From: Micrococcales bacterium
GTDB taxonomy: Bacteria > Actinomycetota > Actinomycetes > S36-B12 > UBA10799
Direction: 5' to 3'
Assembly (NCBI GenBank): GCA_023252115.1
Contig: JAHEXM010000025.1
Location: forward strand, 1-11,102
DNA length: 11,102 bases
In this document: positions 1-6,478 of the stretch, one piece after another
How positions within the stretch are numbered: the stretch's first letter is position 1
How the letters are laid out: each line of letters starts with the position of its first letter
Notes under the pieces: model-generated
What the model saw: only the letters and a program-made list of their open reading frames with translations
What the model was told of the DNA's origin: nothing
Databases searched by the model: none
Position numbers and translations under genes: made by a program

Positions 1-531
1 GAAAGCTAAATGACGGGTTTCTTGGCGCATAATTCTGGCCAGGATTTCGCTGAGAACTGGGTTACCTTCGATCTCAGCCAGTCGTTTGTAAGCAATGAAC
101 GCGGCCCATTCATTGATGGCGCCCCACGACATATGCACCGCGATGAAGTCATCGCCGATCACGTTTGCCGCAACCGATTGTTTGATTGGCGATAGGCGAT
201 CCTTCCAACCCAACCTCTTGCGCACAGCAATGATGTGGTCGTCCCCTGTTGGCCGACCATGCTCGGCCAAGACGCGGTCGAGAGTCTCGCCGTGCCAGAA
301 CTCCTCCAGGTTCCACATGGTCAGAAAAGTGGTCACCTCGGGATCTTGATGCGATGGCGTCACGAGCAAGTCGCGCAAGTAACAGACCGTGTGGGTTTCA
401 ACATCGCTCATGTAACGGATCGCGCGTAGGGCGTTGGGGCTGAGGGGGTAAGTCCGAAATGAATCGAAATCAATATCGGCCACGTCAACCGGGCCAGCGT
501 TGGCCTTGTACTGCTGCAAGTTAAAAGCCAT
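1..531 (-). CDS. Ferritin-like diiron protein, possibly acyl-desaturase-like (3' end cut by window edge)
   Basis: This reading frame stays open from the ATG at 529-531 to the left edge, giving 177 visible residues and no stop. A strong Shine-Dalgarno (complement of cctcc at 541-545) sits about 9 nt upstream of the ATG. The visible part carries the full diiron ligand pattern of the ferritin-like four-helix bundle: Glu45, Glu77-x-x-His80 (in LEEFWHGE), Glu141 (in AINEW) and Glu171-x-x-His174 (in RQETRH). In ferritin-like oxidases and acyl-ACP desaturases these bind two irons that activate O2. There is no signal peptide, so the protein is probably cytoplasmic. It is divergent from a wax-ester/TAG synthase gene, so oxidation or desaturation of acyl chains is a reasonable inference, but the substrate cannot be read from the sequence. 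It could instead be another ferritin-like oxidase. Its C-terminus lies outside the window. Confidence 0.85.
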   Translation of the reverse strand, partial: MAFNLQQYKANAGPVDVADIDFDSFRTYPLSPNALRAIRYMSDVETHTVCYLRDLLVTPSHQDPEVTTFLTMWNLEEFWHGETLDRVLAEHGRPTGDDHIIAVRKRLGWKDRLSPIKQSVAANVIGDDFIAVHMSWGAINEWAAFIAYKRLAEIEGNPVLSEILARIMRQETRHLAF

Positions 532-737
532 CGTCACTGCCCTCCTGCATCTGCCCTACGCGACTTGTGGGTCCACGCTAATCAAGCTGGTTCGGCCTCG
601 TCCAGTCCGACAGGTACTCAAGATTGGGCCGCGTGGACCTGTGCGACGGTTGGTAGCGCGCTTCCCGCAGATATGCCGACTAGCGTTGCATAGGGCCAGC
701 ATGGGCGGGCCTGCTTGGTTCGTGGAGGTGGAAGTTC
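532..737. promoter_or_regulatory. Divergent intergenic region between the diiron protein and WS/DGAT genes
   Basis: About 206 bp with no convincing gene separates two divergent starts, each with a good Shine-Dalgarno (541-545 on minus, 724-728 on plus). Promoters for both directions must lie here unless they lie further inside the genes. I see only weak matches to -10 elements: TAGCGT at 681-686 on plus, and the same hexamer on minus at 575-580. Neither has a convincing -35. The clearest structure is a perfect 9-bp inverted repeat at 570-578 and 631-639. Confidence 0.5.
570..639. repeat. Perfect 9-bp inverted repeat in a divergent promoter region
   Basis: GGTCCACGC at 570-578 is matched exactly by its reverse complement GCGTGGACC at 631-639, with 52 bp between the arms. 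The centre-to-centre distance is 61 bp, about six helical turns, so two identical sites would face the same side of the DNA. That would suit looping by a regulator, or one shared regulator acting on both divergent genes. Chance is not excluded: in about 200 bp a 9-bp match is uncommon but not rare enough to prove function. Confidence 0.35.
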
Positions 738-2345
738 GTGGCAAAATCACCAACTGTCAGCAAGAAGGACGCGATTGAGGCGTCAGAGCGAATGTCCGGT
801 TGGGACTTTGCGACATGGCGGTCCGGCGACTCCCCCATTATGCGCTCCACCATGATTGGCTTGCTCGTACTCGAAAAAGCCCCCGATTGGAAGCGCCTCG
901 TCGATCGATACGACCGCGCGAGCCGCGAGGTCCCGATTCTGCGCAAGAAGGTCATTGAAGGACCGGTTGCAATTGCCAACCCCCGCCTGGTGGTTGACCC
1001 CAACTTTGATCTGAGTTTCCATATTCGCCGCTTTCGGATGCCTGAAGGCGCAACTTGGGATGACGTGCTTGAGGATGCCCGCCGTCAAAGCATGACTGAC
1101 TTTGACAAGGACCGGCCGCTATGGCGGGTCACGGTCCTTGAGGGACTTCCTGGTGGCAAGGCGGCGGTCATTTCCAAACTGCACCACGCAATCGCTGACG
1201 GCCAAGGCGCGCTCCAGCTCGGTGCGGCACTGGTCGACCTGACGCCGGACGGCAAAGACCTGGGGCCGATGCCGCCAGAGCCCGAATCATCAGACCTGAC
1301 CCCGTCGGTATTCGCCGAGACAATGGTTCGCGACAACGTCAGTTGGATGCTCAGCACCGCTAATGACATGGTCAAGAACGCCGTCCCCACAGCTATGAAT
1401 CTGCTGACCGACCCGGTCGGCACCCTCGGCAATCTCTACACCACTGCCAGTTCGCTGATTCGATTCAGTAATACGCCCCTTGATTCACTCTCGCCGTTGA
1501 TGACCAGGCGCAGCATCAACTACCACTTCGATACTTTTGATTTTCCATTCGCTGAACTGAAAACCGGCGCGAAAGAAACCGGTCACACCGTCAATGACGG
1601 GTTCCTTGCTGCTGTTGCTGAAGGTCTTGGCGAGTACCACCGCAAACTCAATCGCCCGGTGGACAAGCTCAACATCAGCATGCCAATTAGCTTGCGCAAA
1701 CCTGGCGACGGTGCCGAGAATGCCGTGACCATTGCGCGCTTCGAGCTGCCGACAGAAGAAGGCAGTCTCATCAAACGAATGGATCAGGTCAGCGCAATCG
1801 TCAAGAAATGGCGAGCAGAACCTGCGTTGGGATTCGCCAACCAAATTGGCGAGATCAGCCGATTTGTTCCGATGGATATTGTGAATGCTGCCGCACAAGC
1901 CACCGACGTGACAGCCTCCAATGTCCCCGGCATTCCCATCCCGGTATATCTGGCTGGCGCAAAAGTTGAACGGATGTACCCGTTGCCGCCGACCATTGGT
2001 GCAGCGGTTTTCATCGCAATGTTGACCTACGACGGCATCGCTCAAATCGGAATCGCCAGTGACGATGCCGCAATCGAGAATCGTGAATTGCTGGTCAAGT
2101 GCTTTAAAGCCGGTTTCACCAAGGTGACGGGAAAACCGGTCATCTCAACGAGTCCACTATCGACGCGGACCAGCGGTTCAATCAAGAAACGTTCAACTGT
2201 GAAGAAAACAACGGTCAAACGCGCCGCTAAGAAGGCTTCGCCAAAAAAGGCGACCAAGAAGCCAACCAAAGCCACCAAGAAGGTAGCTCCCCGCAAATCG
2301 ACAGTGCGCAAGACTCCAGCCAAACGAACGCCTACGGCCAAGTAG
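738..2345 (+). CDS. Wax ester synthase/diacylglycerol acyltransferase (WS/DGAT) with lysine-rich histone-like C-terminal tail
   Basis: A 535-residue O-acyltransferase of the bacterial WS/DGAT family, which moves acyl groups from acyl-CoA to fatty alcohols or diacylglycerol to make storage wax esters or triacylglycerol, usually at the inner membrane or lipid droplet. The catalytic motif HHxxxDG is present as HHAIADG (149-155), with the family PLWR motif at 127-130. The C-terminal WS/DGAT (DUF1298-type) domain has the typical SNVPG and YLAGA segments. The start is GTG at 738, with GGAGG at 724-728 nine bases upstream. The odd part is residues 476-535: 24 of 60 are Lys or Arg and none is acidic, in K-K-A/T/S/P repeats like the tails of histone H1 or mycobacterial HupB. 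The catalytic domain alone accounts for the usual length of about 460-475. The DUF1801 gene follows after 5 bp, so the two are probably co-transcribed. Substrate preference (wax ester or TAG) cannot be told. Confidence 0.93.
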   Translation: MAKSPTVSKKDAIEASERMSGWDFATWRSGDSPIMRSTMIGLLVLEKAPDWKRLVDRYDRASREVPILRKKVIEGPVAIANPRLVVDPNFDLSFHIRRFRMPEGATWDDVLEDARRQSMTDFDKDRPLWRVTVLEGLPGGKAAVISKLHHAIADGQGALQLGAALVDLTPDGKDLGPMPPEPESSDLTPSVFAETMVRDNVSWMLSTANDMVKNAVPTAMNLLTDPVGTLGNLYTTASSLIRFSNTPLDSLSPLMTRRSINYHFDTFDFPFAELKTGAKETGHTVNDGFLAAVAEGLGEYHRKLNRPVDKLNISMPISLRKPGDGAENAVTIARFELPTEEGSLIKRMDQVSAIVKKWRAEPALGFANQIGEISRFVPMDIVNAAAQATDVTASNVPGIPIPVYLAGAKVERMYPLPPTIGAAVFIAMLTYDGIAQIGIASDDAAIENRELLVKCFKAGFTKVTGKPVISTSPLSTRTSGSIKKRSTVKKTTVKRAAKKASPKKATKKPTKATKKVAPRKSTVRKTPAKRTPTAK

Positions 2346-2350
2346 TAGCG

Positions 2351-2803
2351 ATGCGTAGCGATGCCACCTCGGTACTCCAATACCTGAAGGAGTTGCCTGC
2401 CGATCGCCAGGAACCAGTCGCTGCCGCGCGAGACTTAGTGCTGAGCAATCTGCCCGAAGGGTTTGTCGAAGATGTCGGCTGGGGAATGATCAATTACGTC
2501 GTACCGCTGGAACGCTATCCCGATACTTACAACAAGAAGCCGTTGATGTTTGCGGCATTGGGATCTCAAAAAAATTACATCTCGCTGTACATGATGGGGC
2601 TCTATGTGGACGGTGACTCCGGTCGTGATGCGGAATTCCGCGCCCGGTGGAACGGCGGCAAGAAGCTCAACATGGGCAAGAGTTGCATTCGATTCACCGC
2701 ATTTTCCGATCTTGATGCGGACTTGATTGCCCAAACAATTCGTTCCTGGACCCTCGAAAGCTTCATCGAAATGTTCGAGTCGGTCAGACCGAATAAGAGT
2801 TAG
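2351..2803 (+). CDS. DUF1801 domain protein (YdhG-like)
   Basis: A 150-residue soluble protein with the DUF1801 signature: PEGFVEDVGWGMINYVVPL near residues 36-54, then GSQKNYISLYMMGLY near 71-85 and a GKSCIRF segment near 109-115. DUF1801 proteins have a small alpha/beta fold. The Bacillus subtilis member YdhG (Fra) was proposed as a frataxin-like iron chaperone, but most members have no known function, so no role is assigned here. The ATG lies 5 bp after the WS/DGAT stop, with two in-frame TAG codons (2343-2348) between them. There is no clear Shine-Dalgarno, which suggests translational coupling to the upstream gene. Its last 20 bp overlap the end of a convergent membrane-protein gene, and a hairpin begins in its stop codon. 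An iron-handling role would fit the nearby diiron protein, but that is speculation. Confidence 0.85.
   Translation: MRSDATSVLQYLKELPADRQEPVAAARDLVLSNLPEGFVEDVGWGMINYVVPLERYPDTYNKKPLMFAALGSQKNYISLYMMGLYVDGDSGRDAEFRARWNGGKKLNMGKSCIRFTAFSDLDADLIAQTIRSWTLESFIEMFESVRPNKS
2780..2792. repeat. 13-bp palindrome over the stop codon of the convergent membrane-protein gene
   Basis: TCGGTCAGACCGA is a perfect inverted repeat with one central base. The stop codon of the leftward gene (2784-2786) lies in its middle. As RNA it could fold into a small hairpin with a 4-bp stem, and it forms the same structure on both strands. It may help end leftward transcription, but no T-run follows on either strand. Confidence 0.3.
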
Positions 2804-3548
2804 CGCGATACCCGAAAAAATCGCGCAGATGCGCCCCAACCGGCGTCGGGGTTGTTAGCGGAGCGGCAACCACGCGCGGTGTGCCCGTTCGCATTGCTGC
2901 GACATTGGCTCTAGCCGAGGCGGTCACGGCAACCTGCTGACAGTCCTGGGTGAAGCGCGCGATCGCCTCGCGGTGCGGGTTGGCCCGCACCCATGGCTCC
3001 CATGCACGCACGCGGTATTCCTCCATCGACAGATCACCACTGTCCTGTGCGTCGTGTAAAGCTGCGATTTGCGTATCGGCCGCATCGACAAAAAGGGCGG
3101 CCGAGGTGAGCTCATTCGCGGCAACGGCGAGAGCGTTCCACGCTTTTGAACTCGTTCGACTCGGCGCGAGCTCAAGCGACTCTGCCGCTGCTTGCAGATA
3201 CGCATTGGCCGGACACAGCGCTGATGCCCTGCTGAAACGAAAGAGGGGACGGATTTCACGAGCGCACGCGCGGCTTCGCATTATCGACAGCAGGATGACG
3301 CCGTAGTACGCCGCGATAAGCGAAACCGGGACGCCCAAGAACCACACGGCGCTGCTGGCGATACCTGCATAGATACACACCACAGCCGCCCACACACCGG
3401 GCAAAGCAGCGCCCGCAACATCCACGTCCAGCACCGTCGGTATCTGGAATCGAGGGCTCTGTTCAATAGGAACTGCGCCGAATCGGTATCGCTTGGCGCG
3501 AACACTGTTTCCTTGAGCGTCGACTAGCCAGCCCGTTGTTGACTTCAT
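2784..3548 (-). CDS. Hypothetical membrane protein, two predicted transmembrane helices
   Basis: 254 residues that I do not recognise. The N-terminal ~40 residues are polar, with a WLVDAQGNSVRAKRYRFG stretch. Two hydrophobic segments follow, at about 44-64 and 66-89, forming a helical hairpin. A basic stretch (RSRACAREIRPLFRFSR) comes next, then a mostly helical, alanine-rich soluble domain at about 112-220. The C-terminal domain is probably cytoplasmic, judging by the positive charges after the second helix. The ATG at 3546-3548 is preceded by GGGGAGG (complement of 3553-3559) at 4 nt spacing, a strong if close Shine-Dalgarno. It lies 81 bp downstream of the protease gene in the same direction, so the two may share a transcript. 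Its 3' end overlaps the convergent DUF1801 gene by 20 bp. No function is suggested. Confidence 0.75.
   Translation of the reverse strand: MKSTTGWLVDAQGNSVRAKRYRFGAVPIEQSPRFQIPTVLDVDVAGAALPGVWAAVVCIYAGIASSAVWFLGVPVSLIAAYYGVILLSIMRSRACAREIRPLFRFSRASALCPANAYLQAAAESLELAPSRTSSKAWNALAVAANELTSAALFVDAADTQIAALHDAQDSGDLSMEEYRVRAWEPWVRANPHREAIARFTQDCQQVAVTASARANVAAMRTGTPRVVAAPLTTPTPVGAHLRDFFGYRANSYSV
2803..2826. terminator. Candidate hairpin terminator at the convergent DUF1801/membrane-protein junction
   Basis: GCGCGAT (2803-2809) and ATCGCGC (2820-2826) form a perfect 7-bp stem with a 10-nt loop. The stem starts at the last base of the DUF1801 stop codon and lies inside the coding end of the opposing gene. 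No U-tract follows on the plus transcript, so this is not a textbook intrinsic terminator. Hairpins lacking a U-tract have been proposed as terminators in mycobacteria, though that is disputed. Confidence 0.4.
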
Positions 3549-3629
3549 CGCACCTCCCCGTGGTGATGTTCAAAGTGTGCGCTAGAACACATCGGGTTTC
3601 GGTGCGCCACGACGGGAGTAGGAAAATAT
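3549..3629 (-). other. Short gap between the protease and membrane-protein genes
   Basis: 81 bp holding the downstream gene's Shine-Dalgarno (3553-3559) and an AT-rich patch with the 8-bp palindrome AAATATTT (3624-3631) over the protease stop. I see no convincing terminator or promoter, so read-through from the protease gene is possible. Confidence 0.4.
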
Positions 3630-6275
3630 TTAGCGTCGGATGCTGGCCGACGCCGGGCTCCAGCCAGCTGCGTTTCGTACTTGGGCGTAGCACCGGAAAT
3701 GAGCCGAGTCCCGCAAGCGACCAACAGTGACCCGGACTTTGCCACCTAGCGCTGCCCGCGATACACCTCGACCGCTGACCTTGAGGCACACGATACGGTA
3801 TTGCAACGCTGGCAGCCCGTGCATGTTGGTTCGCACGATCGTGCCGGTGATCCGATGGTGTCGCTTGTCCCTCTTCAGTTTTATCAGCTGAGGCGCGCTC
3901 GGCACACTGGGTACTTCCGAAGGCGTGGCACTGCTAGACGCTGGCGAGGCGACCCCATCGCCGACTGCGTTAGTTGCGAACACGGTGCAGGTATAGGCGG
4001 CTCCACCGCTCAGCCCACTCACCGTGATGGGACTAGTAGCACCGATATTGGTGCCGGTCACTCCTGATGCTGAAGTGCAAGTAGTGGTGTAGCTGAGAAT
4101 GGCAGGGTTGCCGGCAACTGACGGGGCCGAGAAGGAAACCTGCAACGTCCCCTGGCCAGCAGTCAGAGTCGGCGCCGCCTGAACTCCGGGGCGACGGTCG
4201 GTCGCGCCAATAGAGGCCTGCGCATCGACGAGTCCGGAGCCAACCGAATCTGCATTTCCGCCCGCCATCGCCGCAGCATTGTCGGTCAGCAGCGATCGCT
4301 GGGTCGCGACATCAAGGGCCGGATTGGCGTCCTTGAGCAACGCGATGACTCCAGCGGCATTAGGCGCTGCGGCAGAGGTTCCACTGAATCGGTACGGACA
4401 CGAGGCACCAGAACCGGTCGAACTACCGAAGAAGGTGGTGCAGTCCGCATCAGTGGCAGCCACATCCGGTTTGGCAATTGCTATCGGCGTGACCGGTGAC
4501 GCGGCAGTCGTATTGAGCACCGGACCGAAGTAATGAGTCACCGGACCTCTCGACGAAAACACTTCGGGAGTCGTGTTCTCGTTATAGGGGACTGCAGCAA
4601 CCGATATTGCACTAGACGCACCTGCATGGCCATACACCGACGGACCGACCGTGTGCTCGCTGTTGGTGGTTGCGTACTCGGCCGTGGTCGTGTCGAAATC
4701 CGCCAGCAAGATGTATTTGAAACCGACCGGGGCCACGTTGTTGTAACGAACAACTACGACGTTGATACTGGCCGTGCTACCACCGGTGTTAGTCCACGTT
4801 GCCTCTTCGAAGGGTGTACTGGATCCGTGAACGTGGGAACTCACATTGTCATCGCCGCCAACGGCCAGCACTTGTGACCCACGGGTGACAAACAGGTCAT
4901 AGTCGGCTGTCACGCCATACCAAGGTTGTTGGTACTGCAGGTCGACAGTCACGCTCGCACCCGCAGGCACGGTGTAGCCGGCAGTGGGATCGGCTGCACC
5001 TGTATTGAAATTTGCGCAGTCAGTTGGAGCGGGAACTGCCGGCGTAATCGATGCGTAGTAGGTAGTGACGGCACTGGGACACGCGGTTCCCGAGTACGTG
5101 GGTGACTCCAGAGATCCGACAGAATTGCTAGTACCAGTTGCGAAGATGTTCTCGTTTCCGGTCGCGGTCAGATACGTGACACCAGCCGCCGTTACCTCGT
5201 TGATGGCCTCAGCTACGGGCCCGTCTTGATACATCGGCTCATCGAAATATCCGATATCGTCAACGATGACGGTGGAGCCGTGTGCCGCTAGCGACCGGAT
5301 GTTGTCGGCGAACTCGAACTCACCGGTATACGCAGTGGCGAACTGAAGTGCCGCTGCCGGAGCAACGTGATGCACTAGTTGAGCCATCCCGCGACCCTCA
5401 TCGGACGGGGTCTGGCTGCTCGTAACTGCTTCGGTGTCGTCGAGGATGTTTACCGGTGTCGTGTAGCCACACGGGTTGCCGGCGCCAGGCAGGTTTCCCG
5501 AAGCAATGTCATCGGCGAGCGAAGTTGGCGTACTCGTCCGAGCAAATGAGTCGGACAAAATGCCGACCGTCACTCCTGCACCACTGACGCCATAGGTACT
5601 ACGTGCAATTGCGGCTTTCAACTGGGTGCTTGCTTCCGATGTCACCGGAGCGCACGACGACGAGGTAGTACCAGCGGCTCGAGCAGTCGCCGGTGCCATC
5701 GCAGCCAGAGTTGGCGCGAGCACTTCAGTGACGACACGCACTCCGGACACCGTTGCGACGTGTGACAAGTCAACCGGTGCAACTGCCGCGGTGACGGTCG
5801 AATATCGCCTGGACACATTGATCACTCGCGCGCCTGCATCCGTAAGAGCCGCCACGCCCGAGGAAGCAGTAATCGAACCTTGAATCGTGACCACGACTGT
5901 TCCGTTACCGCCCTTGAGCAGGCTGCCGGGTCCTGACACAGGTACTCCCAAAGCTGCGGCGGTACTCGGCAAGTTTGGGTTTTTGTTCCCTAGCGAACGA
6001 AGTCGCCCAGACAGGGCCGCTTGTGGACCGATAGATGATTTTCCACCGACCACCGCCGTGACATTTGATGATGGTCCAGCTGGCGCCGCCTGCGCTGTCG
6101 CAGTTTGCGGTGAACCATCAGCTGGCTGATTCGGGACGGTATTGGCGGCTTGCGCCCCTGGAGGCGAATCCCTCAGCTCGGTTACTGCCCCGAATCCGAG
6201 CAGACCGACACCCAGCGCCAGCGCGCAAACGATGACGACCGCGCGCAGGCGCGCGGATCCTCGGGATGAGCCCAC
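3630..6275 (-). CDS. Exported subtilisin-fold (S8/S53-like) serine protease with FN3-like C-terminal domains; catalytic His replaced by Glu
   Basis: 881 residues. The N-terminus has three arginines, a hydrophobic core at about 12-31 and a possible signal cleavage after AQA (41-43). A linker rich in Ala, Pro, Ser and Thr and a propeptide-like region follow to about 220. The protease core has Asp242 (GILSDSF), the segment DEGRGMAQLVHHVAP (292-306), VIVDDIGYF (337-344), TATGNEN (370-376) with Asn374, and the nucleophile Ser634 in SGTSAAAP. Where subtilases have HGT, this protein has Glu293-Gly-Arg. Glutamate at this place is typical of sedolisins (S53) and of an S53-like subtilase subgroup. A beta-sandwich resembling a PPC domain appears inserted at about 430-528. 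FN3-like domains lie at about 697-785 and 793-879. It probably acts outside the cell or at its surface. The start is GTG at 6275, because an in-frame stop lies two codons upstream and no ATG, GTG or TTG exists between it and the hydrophobic segment. It has no properly spaced Shine-Dalgarno. Confidence 0.88.
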   Translation of the reverse strand: MGSSRGSARLRAVVIVCALALGVGLLGFGAVTELRDSPPGAQAANTVPNQPADGSPQTATAQAAPAGPSSNVTAVVGGKSSIGPQAALSGRLRSLGNKNPNLPSTAAALGVPVSGPGSLLKGGNGTVVVTIQGSITASSGVAALTDAGARVINVSRRYSTVTAAVAPVDLSHVATVSGVRVVTEVLAPTLAAMAPATARAAGTTSSSCAPVTSEASTQLKAAIARSTYGVSGAGVTVGILSDSFARTSTPTSLADDIASGNLPGAGNPCGYTTPVNILDDTEAVTSSQTPSDEGRGMAQLVHHVAPAAALQFATAYTGEFEFADNIRSLAAHGSTVIVDDIGYFDEPMYQDGPVAEAINEVTAAGVTYLTATGNENIFATGTSNSVGSLESPTYSGTACPSAVTTYYASITPAVPAPTDCANFNTGAADPTAGYTVPAGASVTVDLQYQQPWYGVTADYDLFVTRGSQVLAVGGDDNVSSHVHGSSTPFEEATWTNTGGSTASINVVVVRYNNVAPVGFKYILLADFDTTTAEYATTNSEHTVGPSVYGHAGASSAISVAAVPYNENTTPEVFSSRGPVTHYFGPVLNTTAASPVTPIAIAKPDVAATDADCTTFFGSSTGSGASCPYRFSGTSAAAPNAAGVIALLKDANPALDVATQRSLLTDNAAAMAGGNADSVGSGLVDAQASIGATDRRPGVQAAPTLTAGQGTLQVSFSAPSVAGNPAILSYTTTCTSASGVTGTNIGATSPITVSGLSGGAAYTCTVFATNAVGDGVASPASSSATPSEVPSVPSAPQLIKLKRDKRHHRITGTIVRTNMHGLPALQYRIVCLKVSGRGVSRAALGGKVRVTVGRLRDSAHFRCYAQVRNAAGWSPASASIRR

Positions 6276-6279
6276 ACCT

Positions 6280-6310
6280 CAGTGTGAGTTGCTTGCCCCA
6301 GTGTGGCAAG
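6280..6310. repeat. CAGTGTG direct repeats and CTTGCC dyad at the protease start
   Basis: CAGTGTG occurs at 6280-6286 and again at 6299-6305, 19 bp apart start to start, about two helical turns. CTTGCC (6292-6297) and GGCAAG (6305-6310) form a perfect 6-bp inverted repeat with a 7-nt loop containing part of the second copy. A further small dyad, CACAC/GTGTG (6273-6277, 6282-6286), covers the GTG start of the protease gene. Spaced repeats at a start site would suit a repressor of the protease gene, but each element is short. Confidence 0.35.
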
Positions 6311-6395
6311 TACGGCAGCTTTCGCCACGGTTCGGATCCCATCAAGATCTTCGCGACCTGGGCAAAAGCGAACGGATATGTGTCTCTCGTCACGC

Positions 6396-6419
6396 AATAG
6401 CGCCATTGAGATCGCTATT
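6396..6419. promoter_or_regulatory. Operator-like dyad upstream of glpF
   Basis: AATAGCG (6396-6402) and CGCTATT (6413-6419) form a perfect 7-bp inverted repeat with a 10-bp spacer. The half-site centres are 17 bp apart. The repeat ends 59 bp before the glpF start codon, and the right arm overlaps a weak -10-like hexamer. The layout fits an operator for a dimeric regulator of glycerol use, such as a DeoR-, IclR- or TetR-type repressor. No regulator gene lies in the window, so this is inference. Confidence 0.45.
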
Positions 6420-6427
6420 TTCGCCTG

Positions 6428-6450
6428 CGACGCGGTTCCAGGCCGCGTCG
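6428..6450 (+). promoter_or_regulatory. GC-rich 8-bp hairpin in the glpF leader
   Basis: CGACGCGG (6428-6435) and CCGCGTCG (6443-6450) form a perfect 8-bp stem with a 7-nt loop. The stem ends 15 nt before the Shine-Dalgarno of glpF. With no T-run after it, it is not a standard terminator. It could be a leader RNA hairpin that affects translation or stability, or a second operator. I cannot choose between these from the sequence. Confidence 0.45.
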
Positions 6451-6478
6451 AGAGCATTTCGGCCCAAAGGAGCCCGCC

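Larger units (their letters stand above)
6276..6478. promoter_or_regulatory. Divergent intergenic region between the protease gene and glpFK
   Basis: 203 bp with no gene but dense symmetry: direct repeats and a 6-bp dyad next to the protease start (6280-6310), a 7-bp dyad at 6396-6419 and an 8-bp GC-rich dyad at 6428-6450 before glpF. The glpF Shine-Dalgarno AAAGGAG lies at 6466-6472. Candidate -10 hexamers for glpF are weak (TATGTG at 6377-6382, TATTTT at 6416-6421) and no good -35 is visible. Promoters for both genes must be here, but I cannot place them. Confidence 0.55.

Noticed and set aside
95..443. Short plus-strand frames across 10-443
   Set aside because: They lie opposite the diiron protein gene, whose motifs are clear. 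They lack ribosome binding sites and family features.
650..677. Promoter for WS/DGAT: TTGGTA, 16 bp, TATGCC
   Set aside because: The match to consensus is poor and similar pairs occur by chance in this composition.
500..778. Plus-strand frame of 92 residues
   Set aside because: It spans the divergent intergenic region and runs into the WS/DGAT start in another frame. Its sequence is low-information and it has no domain.
1485..2045. Minus-strand frame of 186 residues inside the WS/DGAT gene
   Set aside because: It is the antisense shadow of a gene with strong motifs. It has no Shine-Dalgarno and no recognisable domain.
3549..3564. Small CACC/GGTG hairpin masking the membrane-protein Shine-Dalgarno
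   Set aside because: The stem is only 4 bp, too weak to claim as a regulatory switch.
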